Assembly (NCBI RefSeq): GCF_000400505.1
Contig: NZ_CM001857.1
Location: 3,127,836 to 3,191,835 of the forward strand
Length of the DNA stretch: 64,000 nt
From: Musicola paradisiaca NCPPB 2511
GTDB lineage: Bacteria; Pseudomonadota; Gammaproteobacteria; Enterobacterales; Enterobacteriaceae
Direction of reading: 5' to 3'
Shown here: positions 20,954 to 30,940 of the stretch, piece by piece
How positions within the stretch are numbered: position 1 is the first letter of the stretch
How the letters are laid out: each line of letters begins with the position of its first letter
Translations under genes and position numbers: made by a program
Notes under the pieces: generated by a model
What the model was told of the DNA's origin: nothing
The model's input: only the letters and a program-made list of their open reading frames with translations
The model's database searches: none

Positions 20954-21757
20954 TCACCACCAGCGATAAAAATGGTGCACTGGGCCGATCCCTCCGCCGA
21001 CCTGCAACGAATCCGCTTGCTCCAACGCGCCCTGCAGGTAATTCTTCGCGGCGGGCAACGTCTCCTGCCAGTCGGCATGACGTGGACGCAACGCCGCCAG
21101 CGCCGCGGAGAGCGTACAGCCGGTACCGTGAGTGTGACGGGTCACGACACGCGGCGTACTGAAGCGTACCGGCGCACAATGCGTCGTAAACAACCAGTCC
21201 GGGCTTTCCCGGTCGCTCAGATGCCCGCCTTTCATCAGTACAGCCTGGCACCCCATCGCCAACAACCGCTCGCCCTGTTGCCGCATTTCCGCCTCATCGA
21301 CCGCTGGCGCGCACTGCAACAACGCCGCGGCTTCCGGCAGATTGGGGGTAATCAACGACACGCGCGGCAATAACAGTTGACGCACCGCCTCCACCGCCTC
21401 GGGTGCCAGCAGCGGGTCGCCGCTTTTCGCCAGCATCACCGTATCCAGCACCACATGCGGCACTGGGTAACGTTGCAGTCGTTCTGCCACCGCCTCTACG
21501 ATGTCCGTCTGCGCCAGCATGCCGATCTTGGCGCAATCAATGCGCACGTCGCTCAACACGGAATCCAGCTGCGCGGCGACAAATGCCGGTTCGATCCGGT
21601 ATACCGACTGCACCCCGCGCGTGTTCTGCGCCACCAATGCGGTAATCACGCTGGTGCCATAAGCCCCCAACGCGGAAAACGTTTTAAGATCAGCCTGAAT
21701 CCCCGCGCCGCCGCTGGGATCGGTACCGGCGATGGTTAATGCGTTAATGCGTTTCAT
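20954..21757 (-). CDS. thiD: Hydroxymethylpyrimidine/phosphomethylpyrimidine kinase ThiD
   Basis: Phosphorylates HMP and HMP-P to HMP-PP, the pyrimidine precursor of thiamine phosphate. The ribokinase-like fold shows the N-terminal [29 protein letters not shown] and the C-terminal [14 protein letters not shown] anion hole with the catalytic Cys/Gly region. 267 residues from the ATG at 21757, as in E. coli (266). The longer frame upstream is just read-through into the thiM region. The start overlaps the thiM stop by four bases (ATGA), so translation is coupled and the riboswitch upstream of thiM controls both. Confidence 0.96.
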   Translation of the reverse strand: MKRINALTIAGTDPSGGAGIQADLKTFSALGAYGTSVITALVAQNTRGVQSVYRIEPAFVAAQLDSVLSDVRIDCAKIGMLAQTDIVEAVAERLQRYPVPHVVLDTVMLAKSGDPLLAPEAVEAVRQLLLPRVSLITPNLPEAAALLQCAPAVDEAEMRQQGERLLAMGCQAVLMKGGHLSDRESPDWLFTTHCAPVRFSTPRVVTRHTHGTGCTLSAALAALRPRHADWQETLPAAKNYLQGALEQADSLQVGGGIGPVHHFYRWW

Positions 21758-22542
21758 ACCGTCACCCCTCCGCGTTCGGCATACAGCGCATCCAGAAACC
21801 CGGGAATAAAGCTGCCCGGCCCCGATGCCTGCTGAGCGGCCCGCGCACCGCAACGCGACATGACGGCACAAGCCGCCGCCACATGGGCCAGGCGATCCCC
21901 CTCCAGTGCGCAGAACCCAGCCACCACGGCCGACAACGCGCAGCCAGTGCCCACCACTCGCGTCATTAACGGATCGCCACCGCTCACCGCCCAATCACGC
22001 TGACCATCGGTGACGTAATCCACCTCACCGGTGACGGCGACGCAGGTCGACCAACGTTGCGCCAGCGAGCGAGCGGCGGGAAGCGCGAACCATGAATCGT
22101 TGCCGCTGTCGACGCCGCGCCCGGCGGAACCTTCCCCGGCCAGCGCCAGAATTTCCGAGGCATTGCCGCGAATGGCGGCCGGTTTCATCGTGAGCAGTTG
22201 CTGAGCAAATGCCGTGCGGTATGTCAGCCCGCCGACAGCAACCGGATCCAGTACCCAGGGCGTGCCTGCCTGTGTCGCACTGGCGATCGCCGCCAGCATG
22301 GCATCCGCCCGGGATACTTCTAGCGTTCCAATATTGATCAGCAGTGCATCAGCGAGTGCGCTGAATTGCGCCGCTTCGCCCGGATCCACCACCATCGCGG
22401 GAGAGGCGCCCAACGCGAGCAGTACATTAGCGGTAAAACTTTGCACCACGTCATTAGTGAGACAATGAACCAACGGAGCACGCTGGTGAAACAAAGTGAG
22501 GGAATCCGCGACAGAGGCAGTAGGGAAAGGTGTTGCTTGCAT
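21754..22542 (-). CDS. thiM: Hydroxyethylthiazole kinase ThiM
   Basis: Salvages 4-methyl-5-(2-hydroxyethyl)thiazole by ATP-dependent phosphorylation. Family segments visible: [74 protein letters not shown] and [21 protein letters not shown]. Two ATGs are close together (22548 and 22542). The second is chosen because GGAGG sits nine bases before it but only three before the first. The product is 262 residues, as in E. coli. First gene of thiMD, below a TPP riboswitch. Confidence 0.95.
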   Translation of the reverse strand: MQATPFPTASVADSLTLFHQRAPLVHCLTNDVVQSFTANVLLALGASPAMVVDPGEAAQFSALADALLINIGTLEVSRADAMLAAIASATQAGTPWVLDPVAVGGLTYRTAFAQQLLTMKPAAIRGNASEILALAGEGSAGRGVDSGNDSWFALPAARSLAQRWSTCVAVTGEVDYVTDGQRDWAVSGGDPLMTRVVGTGCALSAVVAGFCALEGDRLAHVAAACAVMSRCGARAAQQASGPGSFIPGFLDALYAERGGVTV

Positions 22543-22595
22543 TTTCATAAACCTCCCGACCGGCGTGGAAGAAGACGGCAACCGGCGGGATACCG

Positions 22596-22678
22596 TGACT
22601 TTCCTACGCTGGCATTATCCAGTTCAGGTAATACGGGTATTTCTCAGCCCCGCCTTTCAGAAGGGCACCCCGAGTCAA
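22596..22678 (-). promoter_or_regulatory. TPP riboswitch (THI element) of thiMD
   Basis: Read on the minus strand, the element has CGGGGTGCCC, GGCTGAGAAATACCCGTATT (P2/P3 core with the CUGAGA motif), ACCTGAACTGGATAATGCCA and CGTAGGAAAG. These are the hallmark segments of thiamine pyrophosphate aptamers. It lies about 54 bases before the thiM start. By analogy with E. coli thiM, TPP binding would hide the ribosome site. Confidence 0.96.
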
Positions 22679-22851
22679 CAGCGGTATTATTCAGAGCGTT
22701 TGGGAAAAGATCAATCGCTACGGTTTCCTGATCCCAGGAGTCAGTCCATTAACGGCTACACCGCCGCATCCATCAATGCAACCGCAATAGCACCTCATTA
22801 CATCCGCGTGCTAAATCATGGTGTCGGCAGCTCCGGCAGAATGCCGTCACT

Positions 22852-23244
22852 TCAGGGTGCACGGTGATACACCGCCTCAATATTGTACCCATCGGGGTCG
22901 TACACAAAGGCTGCGTAGTAATTCGGGTGGTAGTTTGGACGCAGCCCCGGCGCCCCATTATCCCGGCCCCCCGCAGCGATAGCTGCGGCAAAGAAAGCGT
23001 CGACCCGCTCACGCGATGCGGTACTGAACGCAAAGTGCACCGCCGGGCAAGCTCCTGCCTCCGCCTGATAAAACCAGAGTTCGCCGCCCGGATCGCTGGC
23101 TTGCCCGTACCCTTCCGTCACCGCGAAGCTGACGGCGAACGACATATCCTTAATCAGGCGATAACCCAACGGCCTGAGCGCAGCCTCATAAAACTGTCGA
23201 CTACGGGTTATATCCGTCACCGGAATACTCAGATGATCCAGCAT
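22852..23244 (-). CDS. VOC/glyoxalase family protein
   Basis: Small metalloenzyme-fold protein of the vicinal-oxygen-chelate superfamily, 130 residues: LDHLSIPVTDITRSRQFYEAAL, ELWFYQAEAG, VHFAFSTASRERVDAFFAAAIAAGG and the C-terminal YYAAFVYDPDGYNIEAVYH. His in LDHLSI and Glu in NIEAVYH are candidate metal ligands. The ATG at 23244 has AAGGAG at good distance; the open frame extends further but without a site. It may be a lyase, dioxygenase or resistance protein; substrate unknown. Confidence 0.85.
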   Translation of the reverse strand: MLDHLSIPVTDITRSRQFYEAALRPLGYRLIKDMSFAVSFAVTEGYGQASDPGGELWFYQAEAGACPAVHFAFSTASRERVDAFFAAAIAAGGRDNGAPGLRPNYHPNYYAAFVYDPDGYNIEAVYHRAP

Positions 23245-23403
23245 AATCTCTCCTTGCTGATGGTCGTTATGGATGATATCGCGCCACCATACCCCCACCG
23301 TTTAGCGGGAAACATGATCGTGATCGGCAAAGAGAATAATGCGTAATGGCATGGAAAACGCCACGGATGATTGCCCGACACCCATGTTGGGCAACCGTGA
23401 GGG

Positions 23404-24405
23404 TCAGCACACCAGCGCCAGCATGGCGAAACTCGCCAGCCAGTGTCCGCCGCTGTAGTGGCTGCCCACCACGTATCCAACGCTGGCGTCAAGATGCCGC
23501 TCGGCGGCATCCAGCAAGACCGACCGCGAGGCGGCCGATGCCGGCAGTTGTTCTGTGATATGGCGCATACACCAGGCCCGGCTGAGGTTTAACCCATCCA
23601 GATGCGCGATTTTCGTATCGGCCCTGTCACTCACCCGTGCCGGATGGAGCAACGTATTGCACACAGACATCGTCGGTAAAAACGCATCAAACCAGGAAGG
23701 AAATGCCGCTCCCAACACCTGGCTCATCAATAACCCTTCGGTCAAGGCACCGGACAAAAATTCGTCCCCGCCCGGTTCGTAATGCGCGGGATAGGCGATG
23801 TCATCGACAAAATAACACATGGCCGCCTGGGTAATGGCGGTCTCCAGTTTGCTGTCCGCCACGATGCGTGCATAGTCGAGCGACAGACTCAGCGCGAAAG
23901 CGGTATTGAAATGAGTGCCGACCCGGATGGGGTAGGTCAGTTTGTCCAGATAGTCGAGCAACCGTTGCCGGATATCCTGCACCAGCGGCCGCAGTGCATC
24001 CAACCAACTGGCCGCGGCAGGGTGCCGCGATTGCGCGAGCTCTCCCGCCAACGCCAGCAACCAGCCATAACCGTAAGGCCGTTCAAAGGAGGCACGCATC
24101 GGCGCCTGAAAATACGCAGCCTCACGCGCCATGTTATCCCGCGTGAAATGCTCGTCAAACAGCCGGGTAATGTCGTCGTAACAAGGCAGTTCGGGAAACT
24201 CGCGGAGACTACGCAGCAGTAGCCAGTAGCCATGCACGGCGGAATGCCAGTCGAAACAGCCGTAGAATACCGGGTGTAACTCACGCGGCGGCAACGCATC
24301 GGCATCGCTATTCATCAGGTGCATAATGTGATTGGGGTATTCCTGCCGTAGGTAGGTCAACGGCATACGGGCGAACGCATCCGCCAGGTGGGGTGTCAGT
24401 TGCAT
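23404..24405 (-). CDS. DUF2891 family protein
   Basis: 333 residues with AAGGAA upstream. The N-terminal half has ELHPVFYGCFDWHSAVHGYWLLLRSLREFPELP, diagnostic of DUF2891. It continues with FERPYGYGWLLALAGEL and the helical repeats YPIRVGTHFNTAFALSLSLDYAR and CYFVDDIAYPAHYEPGGDEFLSGALTEGLLM. These aromatic, acidic helices suggest an alpha/alpha-toroid like carbohydrate-active enzymes or lyases, but no activity is known to me for the family. No signal peptide is seen, so cytoplasmic. The end, GSHYSGGHWLASFAMLALV, is also conserved-looking. Stands alone between a VOC protein and a DinB-like gene. Confidence 0.82.
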   Translation of the reverse strand: MQLTPHLADAFARMPLTYLRQEYPNHIMHLMNSDADALPPRELHPVFYGCFDWHSAVHGYWLLLRSLREFPELPCYDDITRLFDEHFTRDNMAREAAYFQAPMRASFERPYGYGWLLALAGELAQSRHPAAASWLDALRPLVQDIRQRLLDYLDKLTYPIRVGTHFNTAFALSLSLDYARIVADSKLETAITQAAMCYFVDDIAYPAHYEPGGDEFLSGALTEGLLMSQVLGAAFPSWFDAFLPTMSVCNTLLHPARVSDRADTKIAHLDGLNLSRAWCMRHITEQLPASAASRSVLLDAAERHLDASVGYVVGSHYSGGHWLASFAMLALVC

Positions 24406-24798
24406 CTCGGTTCCTTAGTACGCCCATAGCCGCATCGCCGTGCGTCCCGAACGCCATAAAAAGTAACGGTTTAAGATTATATGACTCACAACTATCCCAG
24501 CCGGATTTATGCGTCAATCGGTTTATGCGTTTCAGGAAAATCAATGCATTTCAGGGGATGACAATGCCCTACCCGAGGATGTTGAACGGAAGGTCGAACC
24601 GCCATTTTGCATAAAGAAAAGCGATCACGGAGGGAAGCCAGCGCCCGTACCTGCCTGGTCGTTGCGGATAAAAAACCGGCTCTTTTGATATGCCGCAATA
24701 CATAGGCCCAATCAGGCACTAGGCTGTAATACATTGCGGCGATAAGGAGATGCTCATACCGCTGCCCTTCACTCAAACGTTTGGTTAACGGCAGAACT
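24406..24798. other. Gene-free stretch
   Basis: About 390 bases between divergent genes. A minus-strand frame (24507-24776) starts as plausible protein (LLIAAMYYSLVPDWAYVLRH) but has no ribosome site and matches nothing I know. No terminator or clear operator was seen; promoters for both flanking genes must lie here. Confidence 0.5.
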
Positions 24799-25497
24799 AT
24801 GCTCAGCGTGAATCATGACTGGAATCCGTTGCAAAAAAACCTCAAGGACAGCATCAAAAACAGGGATCTGACGCAAATCATCGAGACCGCGCTGACGCTG
24901 CACGGTCTGGTACACAGCGGCGCTGTCACCCAAAACAAGACTCCCACTTTTCAGGATGAAATCCTGAGCGATCTCGACGAGTCGGCGTTTCGGGCCGTCA
25001 GAAGCCCCAAATATCAGGGATATCGCACACTCGCGTTTTACCTCTTCCATATCACCCGAATCGAAGATATGTGCGCCAATATTCTCATCGACAATGGTAC
25101 GCAGGTCATCATGCAAGGTGACTGGATGCAGAAAATGCGCATCGATCGCATAGATACCGGCAATTCGATGACAGAAAGCGAAATGGCGGCCTTTAGCCAC
25201 AACATCGACGGCGCCGCGTTATTTGCTTACCGCAATCAGGTCGCGGTTCAGACCCGCAAAATCCTCGCTGGGCTGAGTAAACCCGATATCGCCAGAAAAC
25301 CAACCGCCGGCCAATTAGCGCGTTTGGTGGCCGAACGAAGCGTACTCGCTGATCCTGACGCTATCTGGCTCCTTGATTTCTGGGGGAAAAAGAATGTGGG
25401 CGGCCTACTGATGATGCCAATCACCCGGCATCAAATTCTGCATTTAAATGACTGCAAAGAAATCATCAGGCTGGCACGGCAAAAAAACAGGACTTGA
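24799..25497 (+). CDS. DinB-like four-helix protein
   Basis: The 232-residue product is predicted largely helical and resembles DinB/YfiT-superfamily proteins. FYLFHITRIEDMCANILI supplies a His near the end of a long helix, and the C-terminal GLLMMPITRHQILHLNDCKEII has two His residues where DinB proteins carry the metal-binding triad. Homologues are often mislabelled 'phage head-tail adapter'; nothing phage-like surrounds this gene. An upstream in-frame TTG (24781) is possible, but ATG at 24799 is the simpler start. Function unknown; DinB-fold proteins often use bacillithiol, mycothiol or glutathione, which cannot be judged here. Confidence 0.6.
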   Translation: MLSVNHDWNPLQKNLKDSIKNRDLTQIIETALTLHGLVHSGAVTQNKTPTFQDEILSDLDESAFRAVRSPKYQGYRTLAFYLFHITRIEDMCANILIDNGTQVIMQGDWMQKMRIDRIDTGNSMTESEMAAFSHNIDGAALFAYRNQVAVQTRKILAGLSKPDIARKPTAGQLARLVAERSVLADPDAIWLLDFWGKKNVGGLLMMPITRHQILHLNDCKEIIRLARQKNRT

Positions 25498-25740
25498 GAC
25501 CTGATGCATGCTGTCGCATCCGGCGATGACGGCACCCGCGCTGTCCTGACGGTTCTGCGGCACAGCCAGTTCAGCGCCGATGCACAGCAATATCCTCGCG
25601 GCATGGGCCACGACAGTGTCGGGCGTGCCCCGCCCCCGCTACCACAATGTGGGCGGCTCCACGGGGTTCGCCGGCGGAAGACCGGGTTGCCAGTGAAGCA
25701 AGCCACAATGTTCTCCTTAGTTCTCCTTACACGGCGCCTA

Positions 25741-26570
25741 TCAGCGAGTCTGGCTCAGAATGATGCGGTCGAACATGCGGTCGCCTAACCAGACGCGCAT
25801 GCGGATCAGCATTTTTGCGAACTTACCGGCAGCATAGCGCGTGCGAGGATTGTTACTGGACACCGCCCTGGAAACCACGTTTGCGATCACGCTCGGATCG
25901 CTACCCGTGCCATGCCCGTAGGTGTTTTTGATAGACTTGGCCACCATCTGCACCAGCCGGCCATATGGGCCGCTGGCCGAGCGCTTGACGATGCTGTCCG
26001 TGGCGGCATCACCGAACCCCGTCTCGATCACGCCAGGCTCGACGATCACAACCTTGATGCCGAACTCACCGACCTCCAGGCGCAGGCAATCCGACCATCC
26101 CTCCAGCGCATGTTTGGTCGCGTGGTACCAGGCGCCCAGGATGCTGTACATCTTGCCGCCCATTGAGGTGATATTGACGATGTGTCCGGAATTTTTGGCC
26201 CGCATGGCGGGCAGTAGCAGCTGCGTGAGCCGGGCGGCGCCGAAGAGATTGACCTCAAACTGGTAGCGCGCTTCGTCGATGCTGATTTCTTCGACCGGCC
26301 CATACAAGCCGAAGCCTGCATTGTTGACCAGCACGTCCACACCGCCCGTCTGGGAAAGGATGGTCTCGACGCCAGCGACAATCTCCTCGTCCCTGGAGAC
26401 GTCCATACGCAAAGGTTGAGCACCCAGTGCGGCCAGATCGGCCATTTTGTCGACGCTACGCGCCGCCACGTAGACCTGGTAGCCATCCTTGATCAGACGC
26501 TGAGCTATGGCCTTGCCCATACCTGACGATGCGCCAGTGACCAGAGCCGTTTTTTTTCCTTGGTAAACAT
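25741..26570 (-). pseudogene. Short-chain dehydrogenase/reductase, frameshifted at an A8 tract
   Basis: From the MGKAIAQRL segment on, this is a normal classical SDR: dinucleotide-binding helix, NNAGFGLYGPVEE, Ser of the triad in NITSMGGKMYSILGAWYHATKHALEGW (Tyr and Lys in YHATK), and VEPGVIETGF. The first strand with TGASSGMG is encoded just upstream but in another frame. The start is ATG at 26570 (MFTKEKK). The run of eight A (26550-26557, T on the + strand) would need nine to join the frames. No alternative start exists in the SDR frame before MGKA, which alone would lack the NAD(P) motif. Intact apart from one base, so this may be a base-calling error. Confidence 0.82.
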
Positions 26571-26697
26571 GTTACACCTCATTTTTTGTTGAGTAGCCGC
26601 GAGTCTTTCAGGAAACGCCGAGGTTCCATCTCGCGACATGCGCCAATACCGTTGCTCTTTGCACTACGACACCGGCCTCTCTGGCCATCAGTGAACT

Positions 26698-27318
26698 TCA
26701 GTGAACTACCTGCACACGGCTTCGCAACGCCTTGAGCGTCCCGTAGGGCGTGTCCACTACGGTCTGGTTAGCCAACCAGCTGGGAATGGAGCCGCCAGGG
26801 GATGCATGCATCTGATAAGTCACCTTCACACCTGCTGCATCAGGTACTAACATCCACTGCCCTTTGGCCTGGGGAATGCGGACTTTCCCCTCGCGCAACG
26901 GCAAATAGTCGGGAACGGCTTCCACTCGCACAGTCACTGCGCCGTCGCCCGACTTCGCGTAGGTGAAGTGGTAGATACCGTCGCGGTTAGACACCGGCCA
27001 GGGTGCCTTATTGTCCAGGTAATGGAACTGTTCGGTGGCAGTCGCTTTAAGTAATGTAGACACAGCCACGTCAGGCATCCACTGACGGTAGGCATCGGCG
27101 TTACGTAATACCTTGACCACATCATCGGGGCTAGCGTTGATCTGCACCTCGCCGCGGAATTCGCGCAGCGGCGATCCATCAACGTTGCGCACATAAACCT
27201 TGATGCCATCAGCATCCTTGGCCAGCGACCAGTCGTGCTCGTTCTGTGCTAAAGCTGACTGGCTGATCAACAGACCGGCCAGCAGGGTTACGGGAAGAAA
27301 ATAGCGGTGGACGTTCAT
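26698..27318 (-). CDS. START/SRPBCC domain lipid-binding protein, secreted
   Basis: 206 residues. Residues 1-24 form a signal peptide (LPVTLLAGLLISQSALAQ), so the mature protein is periplasmic. The rest follows the START fold: DWSLAKDADGIKVYVRNVDGSPLREFRGEV, VVKVLRNADAYRQWMPDVAVSTLL, WPVSNRDGIYHFTYAK, GQWMLVPDAAGVKVTYQMHASPGGSIPSWLANQTVVDTPYGTLKALR. The last segment is the typical closing helix. It presumably binds a hydrophobic ligand; the ligand is unknown. On the same strand as the SDR below and may share its transcript. Confidence 0.85.
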   Translation of the reverse strand: MNVHRYFLPVTLLAGLLISQSALAQNEHDWSLAKDADGIKVYVRNVDGSPLREFRGEVQINASPDDVVKVLRNADAYRQWMPDVAVSTLLKATATEQFHYLDNKAPWPVSNRDGIYHFTYAKSGDGAVTVRVEAVPDYLPLREGKVRIPQAKGQWMLVPDAAGVKVTYQMHASPGGSIPSWLANQTVVDTPYGTLKALRSRVQVVH

Positions 27319-27585
27319 GGCGAAACCTCATCGAGTGAAGAGGCCTTCACCATAAAGGGCCACGCCCCACGGTGAACTAGCCAAATGCGCCAGATGAACA
27401 GCGATCGGCGCCAGCCTAAACCTGACGAAATGCGGTCTCGCTCCCGTCTGTAACACCTGAACTTCGAAGCCGGCGCCTGTACCACCGGCTACGGAATGGC
27501 GTATTGATCAGCAACCTCAGCCCCCCATCAGGGCGGGCTTCGTCTCGTGAGTAAAGGCCGGGTTCCGATGCTGCAACACGCAGAC

Positions 27586-28359
27586 TTACCCCTCATCCCG
27601 CTTCGCATTGTCGTACCCCAGCCGGCCGATAAAGGGCAAACGCAGTGCCGGAGGGTTCAGATCGATCCCCATGCTGGCGCCGAGGATATTGACCTCAACC
27701 CCCTCTTCCACGCCCAACGTAACGCCCACTACGCCCAGCAACGATACCTGCACGCCGCTGCCCGACGGCGATAACCCCACCGGGCGCGTAATCGCGCGGA
27801 AATCTTTACCAATCGCATTGGCCGGCATATCCAACGCCAACGCCGGCACTTCCCGGCCGATATGCGCCATAAAGGTGTTACTGTTCGGCCCAGGCCAGGC
27901 GTGATACGTGTGCGGCCAGGGGTAGCTTTTGATTGCAGCTTCAATTTTCGGGATCATCGTTTCCGCGCCCGCACCGCGATGTTCCACCAATAATCGCGGC
28001 GTCGAACCGAACCAAAACCCATCAGGAACGGTGTAGTCGCGCCGGACAACGTTATCCCCGCCCCAGCCGATCACCTCATAGCGGCTATAGCGGGTTTCAC
28101 CCGCCCTTTTGAAGATAATCCAGGGGTGCACCGCCAGCAGGCCGCGCCAGCCGTAAGTCGGCGCCGCATACACCTGCACAATGGCGATATCGCCATTCCT
28201 GACCGGATCCGGCGCCACGCCGGCAGAATCGCGTCGCGCCGACTGCCAACTTTGCCCCTTAAGGTTTTCGTCATTGCGCGTCGCCTGCGCCAGACTTTGC
28301 CCCAATGACAGGATTAATACGCTGATAAAACCGATGCCCAGCATCTTGAGGTAGTTCAT
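27586..28359 (-). CDS. DUF3750 family protein
   Basis: 257 residues from an ATG with GGAGG eight bases upstream. The N-terminus has one hydrophobic segment (about 5-25, MLGIGFISVLILSLGQSLAQA), either a signal peptide or an anchor. The DUF3750 body includes DIAIVQVYAAPTYGWRGLLAVHPWIIFKR, YEVIGWGGDNVVRRD and the conserved YPWPHTYHAWPGPNSNTFMAHIGREVP. His, Cys or Ser candidates in that last stretch suggest an envelope hydrolase-like role, but no activity has been established that I know of. Confidence 0.82.
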   Translation of the reverse strand: MNYLKMLGIGFISVLILSLGQSLAQATRNDENLKGQSWQSARRDSAGVAPDPVRNGDIAIVQVYAAPTYGWRGLLAVHPWIIFKRAGETRYSRYEVIGWGGDNVVRRDYTVPDGFWFGSTPRLLVEHRGAGAETMIPKIEAAIKSYPWPHTYHAWPGPNSNTFMAHIGREVPALALDMPANAIGKDFRAITRPVGLSPSGSGVQVSLLGVVGVTLGVEEGVEVNILGASMGIDLNPPALRLPFIGRLGYDNAKRDEG

Positions 28360-29017
28360 CCAGAGATAACCTCCGTGGAAAAGGAGCAAACAGGATAGGA
28401 ACGTGGGTAATCACGCCGCATTCCGTTCAGATAACCGCCATTCAGCCAGTGTACTGTCAACGGGCGCGCGCAGCGAGTAAACCGGAGCCTATACAGAGTG
28501 CGTGAGGGTTGCGAGCGCTGCCCAGAACCAACATGGCCAGTGAGTTGCCCGAAATTGGATAGGCTCTGAGCGAATGAAAATTTTTCGCCGTCCGAACCAT
28601 CGACGATAAAAACTGAATTCAGCGAAATGCGGTGATATCCAGAATAAAAAATTCGCCAGTAAAACATGGCTGGCGAACATTGGAGTCAATGATATTCAAC
28701 AAAATAAATTAGCCGCTACACTTTCCATCAATGATGACAATTATAACCAGCGCCACATTAACATCCGGCACCGTTGACATCATTAAACTAACGCTAGTCC
28801 TTTATTCAAAGTTAAATAGAGCGGCTAATTCGTTATAACACTCTGATGCAATCGACACCTGTATTGTTCTAACTTCAAAATAAAAAATGTCACCGTCCCA
28901 CATAGAAATACCATTATTAATGATATTTAAATACGCAATATATCACCACAGGATAATAATAAAATTCATTCTCTTCGCAGAAATAATCCGACTTATTTTC
29001 CATATGTCGAGGTTATA
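28360..29017. other. AT-rich gene-free stretch
   Basis: About 660 bases without a supportable gene. The part from about 28680 to 29017 is clearly richer in A+T than the flanks, with runs such as AATAATAATAAAATTC, which is typical of horizontally acquired or H-NS-bound DNA. A minus-strand frame at 28356-28667 lacks a start site and any recognisable motif. Confidence 0.55.
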
Positions 29018-29326
29018 TTATAAAAACGTCGCACCGCTCGCCCACCCTGAGTGAAAACTACCAGAACAAATCGTTGGCTCAATCGTTTTTATATCTACCT
29101 TGACCAATTTAAAAATCACAAACGGATCGTCAGATAGCAACATGCCGATTTCCGCAGCATTGATACCGGAAGCCAGAATAAACCCTCCCGTTCCATTCTC
29201 CAACGGCCCGGCAAAAATAATATGACCACCGCGGATATTATCTGCCAGCCACTTTTTATGCGCATCCATATGCTTTTCAAACTCATATTTAGGGCTGGTA
29301 TACTCAAGTGTAATTGCGTGTAACAT
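29018..29326 (-). CDS. YciI-like protein
   Basis: 102-residue member of the YciI/ferredoxin-like (dimeric alpha-beta barrel) superfamily. It opens LHAITLEYTSPKYEFEKHMDAHKKWLADNIRGGHIIFAGPL. His in HMDAHKKW and Asp correspond to the catalytic-looking His-Asp pair of YciI proteins. AAGGTGG precedes the ATG at 29326. It is the last gene of a minus-strand cluster with an azoreductase and a hydrolase, which suggests detoxification or catabolism of an aromatic or quinone-like compound. Confidence 0.75.
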   Translation of the reverse strand: MLHAITLEYTSPKYEFEKHMDAHKKWLADNIRGGHIIFAGPLENGTGGFILASGINAAEIGMLLSDDPFVIFKLVKVDIKTIEPTICSGSFHSGWASGATFL

Positions 29327-29346
29327 AAAGACCACCTTGAAAATAA

Positions 29347-29970
29347 TTAGCCAGCAATAGCGTCGATAACCGTATGGATAGATGATTTAGCATTTTTGAT
29401 TTCACGATTTTTTATTTCATCGCCTTTTGATGCCCCTTCAGCACGAACGAAATGAATATCGGTAATGCCCAAAAATTTGAAGAAAGTCTGGAGATATCGC
29501 TCCTGAAAATCCATATCGGCAATAGGCTGATCAACATAAAAGCCCCCGCGCGCGGAGACAACGATAACGGTTCGCCCGCCGGACAGGCCTACCGGCCCTT
29601 TTTCCGTATATTTAAAGGTTTTCCCGGCCTGAGCCAACCTGTCCAGCCATGATTTTAACTGGCTGGGCACCGAAAAATTGTACATTGGCGCGCCAATAAC
29701 AATGATGTCGCTAGCCAGAAATTCTGAGACCAGTTGCTCGGAAAGCTGGTGTTCTTGCACCATGTCATTGTCTGCCGGGGCTGACGCCATTGGACGAAAC
29801 CCGGCGGCGATGGCCCCCGTGAGATGGCGTATTTCATTTTTAACCACATCGCGATAATGCACCGTTGCATCAGGATATTTTTCAACCAGACCGGTCATCA
29901 CCTCAGCGGAAATTTGTCGTGTGACGGAGTCATCTTCAAGAATACTGGAATCTATATGTAATATATTCAT
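29347..29970 (-). CDS. FMN-dependent NADH-azoreductase family protein
   Basis: Flavodoxin-like quinone/azo reductase of the AzoR (AcpD) family, 207 residues. The FMN site is seen in HIDSSILEDDSVTR (phosphate loop), APMYNFSVPSQLKSWLDR and VVSARGGFY. Length and motifs match the family (E. coli AzoR 201), but the sequence is diverged enough that it is probably a paralogue, so azoR is not assigned. It sits between the hydrolase and YciI genes with short gaps, all on the minus strand and probably one operon divergent from the AraC-type regulator at 30941. Confidence 0.88.
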   Translation of the reverse strand: MNILHIDSSILEDDSVTRQISAEVMTGLVEKYPDATVHYRDVVKNEIRHLTGAIAAGFRPMASAPADNDMVQEHQLSEQLVSEFLASDIIVIGAPMYNFSVPSQLKSWLDRLAQAGKTFKYTEKGPVGLSGGRTVIVVSARGGFYVDQPIADMDFQERYLQTFFKFLGITDIHFVRAEGASKGDEIKNREIKNAKSSIHTVIDAIAG

Positions 29971-29993
29971 CAAAATACTCTCTCTGTTAGGAT

Positions 29994-30769
29994 TTACAAC
30001 TTGATAGCCTTGGCTGCGTTATCAATAAATCTCGCGACATCTTCAGGATGAGAGACGAGAGACATATGACTGGATGAAATTGACATAACTTTCGCCCCTA
30101 TCTGGTCGGAAATTTTTCTCTGCACGGATGGATCTAATGCCTTGTCATTACGGGTTAGCAAATACCATGTCGGTTTGTCTTTCCAGGCAGCGTGCTGAAC
30201 TTTATCGCCAAATGCGCTGGCCGCGATCGGCTGCTGCACGGCGGTTAATGCCAACATTTTTTTAACGGCACGTCCCCAGCCATTATTTCATGATATTTTT
30301 CTGGATTATCCAGCCAAATTAACCCATGGGCATCCGGTGCCATACCATCCATCGGCGCATTCAGGCGCTGTAATAAATCAGCGACTGATTCCCCGCTATC
30401 CGGAACTAATGCCGACAAATAAACGATACCGCGCACGTTGGGATAATTCCCCGCCTGGGTAATTACAGCGCCGGCCCATGAATGACCGACCAGTAATACC
30501 TCGCCTTGCTGTCTTTGCAAAACCTGCTCTGTCGCCCTGACATCATCGGCTAAAGACGTCAGTGGATTTTGAACCGCGGTAACATGGTATCCCATATTCT
30601 GCAATTTGGCCGTCACCGACGCCCAGCTGGAGCCATCCGTAAATGCCCCATGCACTAAAACGATATTTTTAATTGTTGCCGCCTCCGCGAAGTTCTGAAC
30701 GGTAAGAACAAAAACCAAACTTACTGCAATCATCAGATTACTCAGCCAATTAATACGAGAATCCATCAT
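29994..30769 (-). pseudogene. Secreted alpha/beta hydrolase, frameshifted at an A7 tract
   Basis: Two abutting frames make one protein. The upstream frame (from ATG at 30769) has an N-terminal hydrophobic export segment, the oxyanion region NIVLVHGAFTDGSSW, and the nucleophile elbow LLVGHSWAGAV. It ends abruptly after GDVPLKKCWH. The second frame begins MLALTAVQQPIAASAF and carries the later Asp region WYLLTRNDKALDP and the catalytic His in SSSHMSLVSHPEDVA. One extra A in the run at 30257-30263 would fuse them at LKK-MLALTAV, so the catalytic triad is split by one base. Alternatives are a recent mutation, sequencing error or slippage. First gene of the minus cluster. Confidence 0.85.
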
Positions 30770-30940
30770 AAGTTCACCGTTAACAGTGGGGTTGCTATTC
30801 ACCGTTTTTTCAAACGCGCTGATTATTCCTACAAGAGGGAGTGAGGAAAGTTTAGCCTGCATGGCGGCCCCCTGGTAAGGTGGCAAAGTTGACATTATTC
30901 ATGCAAAATTCGCCAACATTCCATGATGAGAGAACACACC

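Noticed and set aside
25498..25740. Minus-strand frame between the DinB-like gene and the SDR
   Set aside because: High-GC composition keeps several frames open, but no motif or start site supports a gene.
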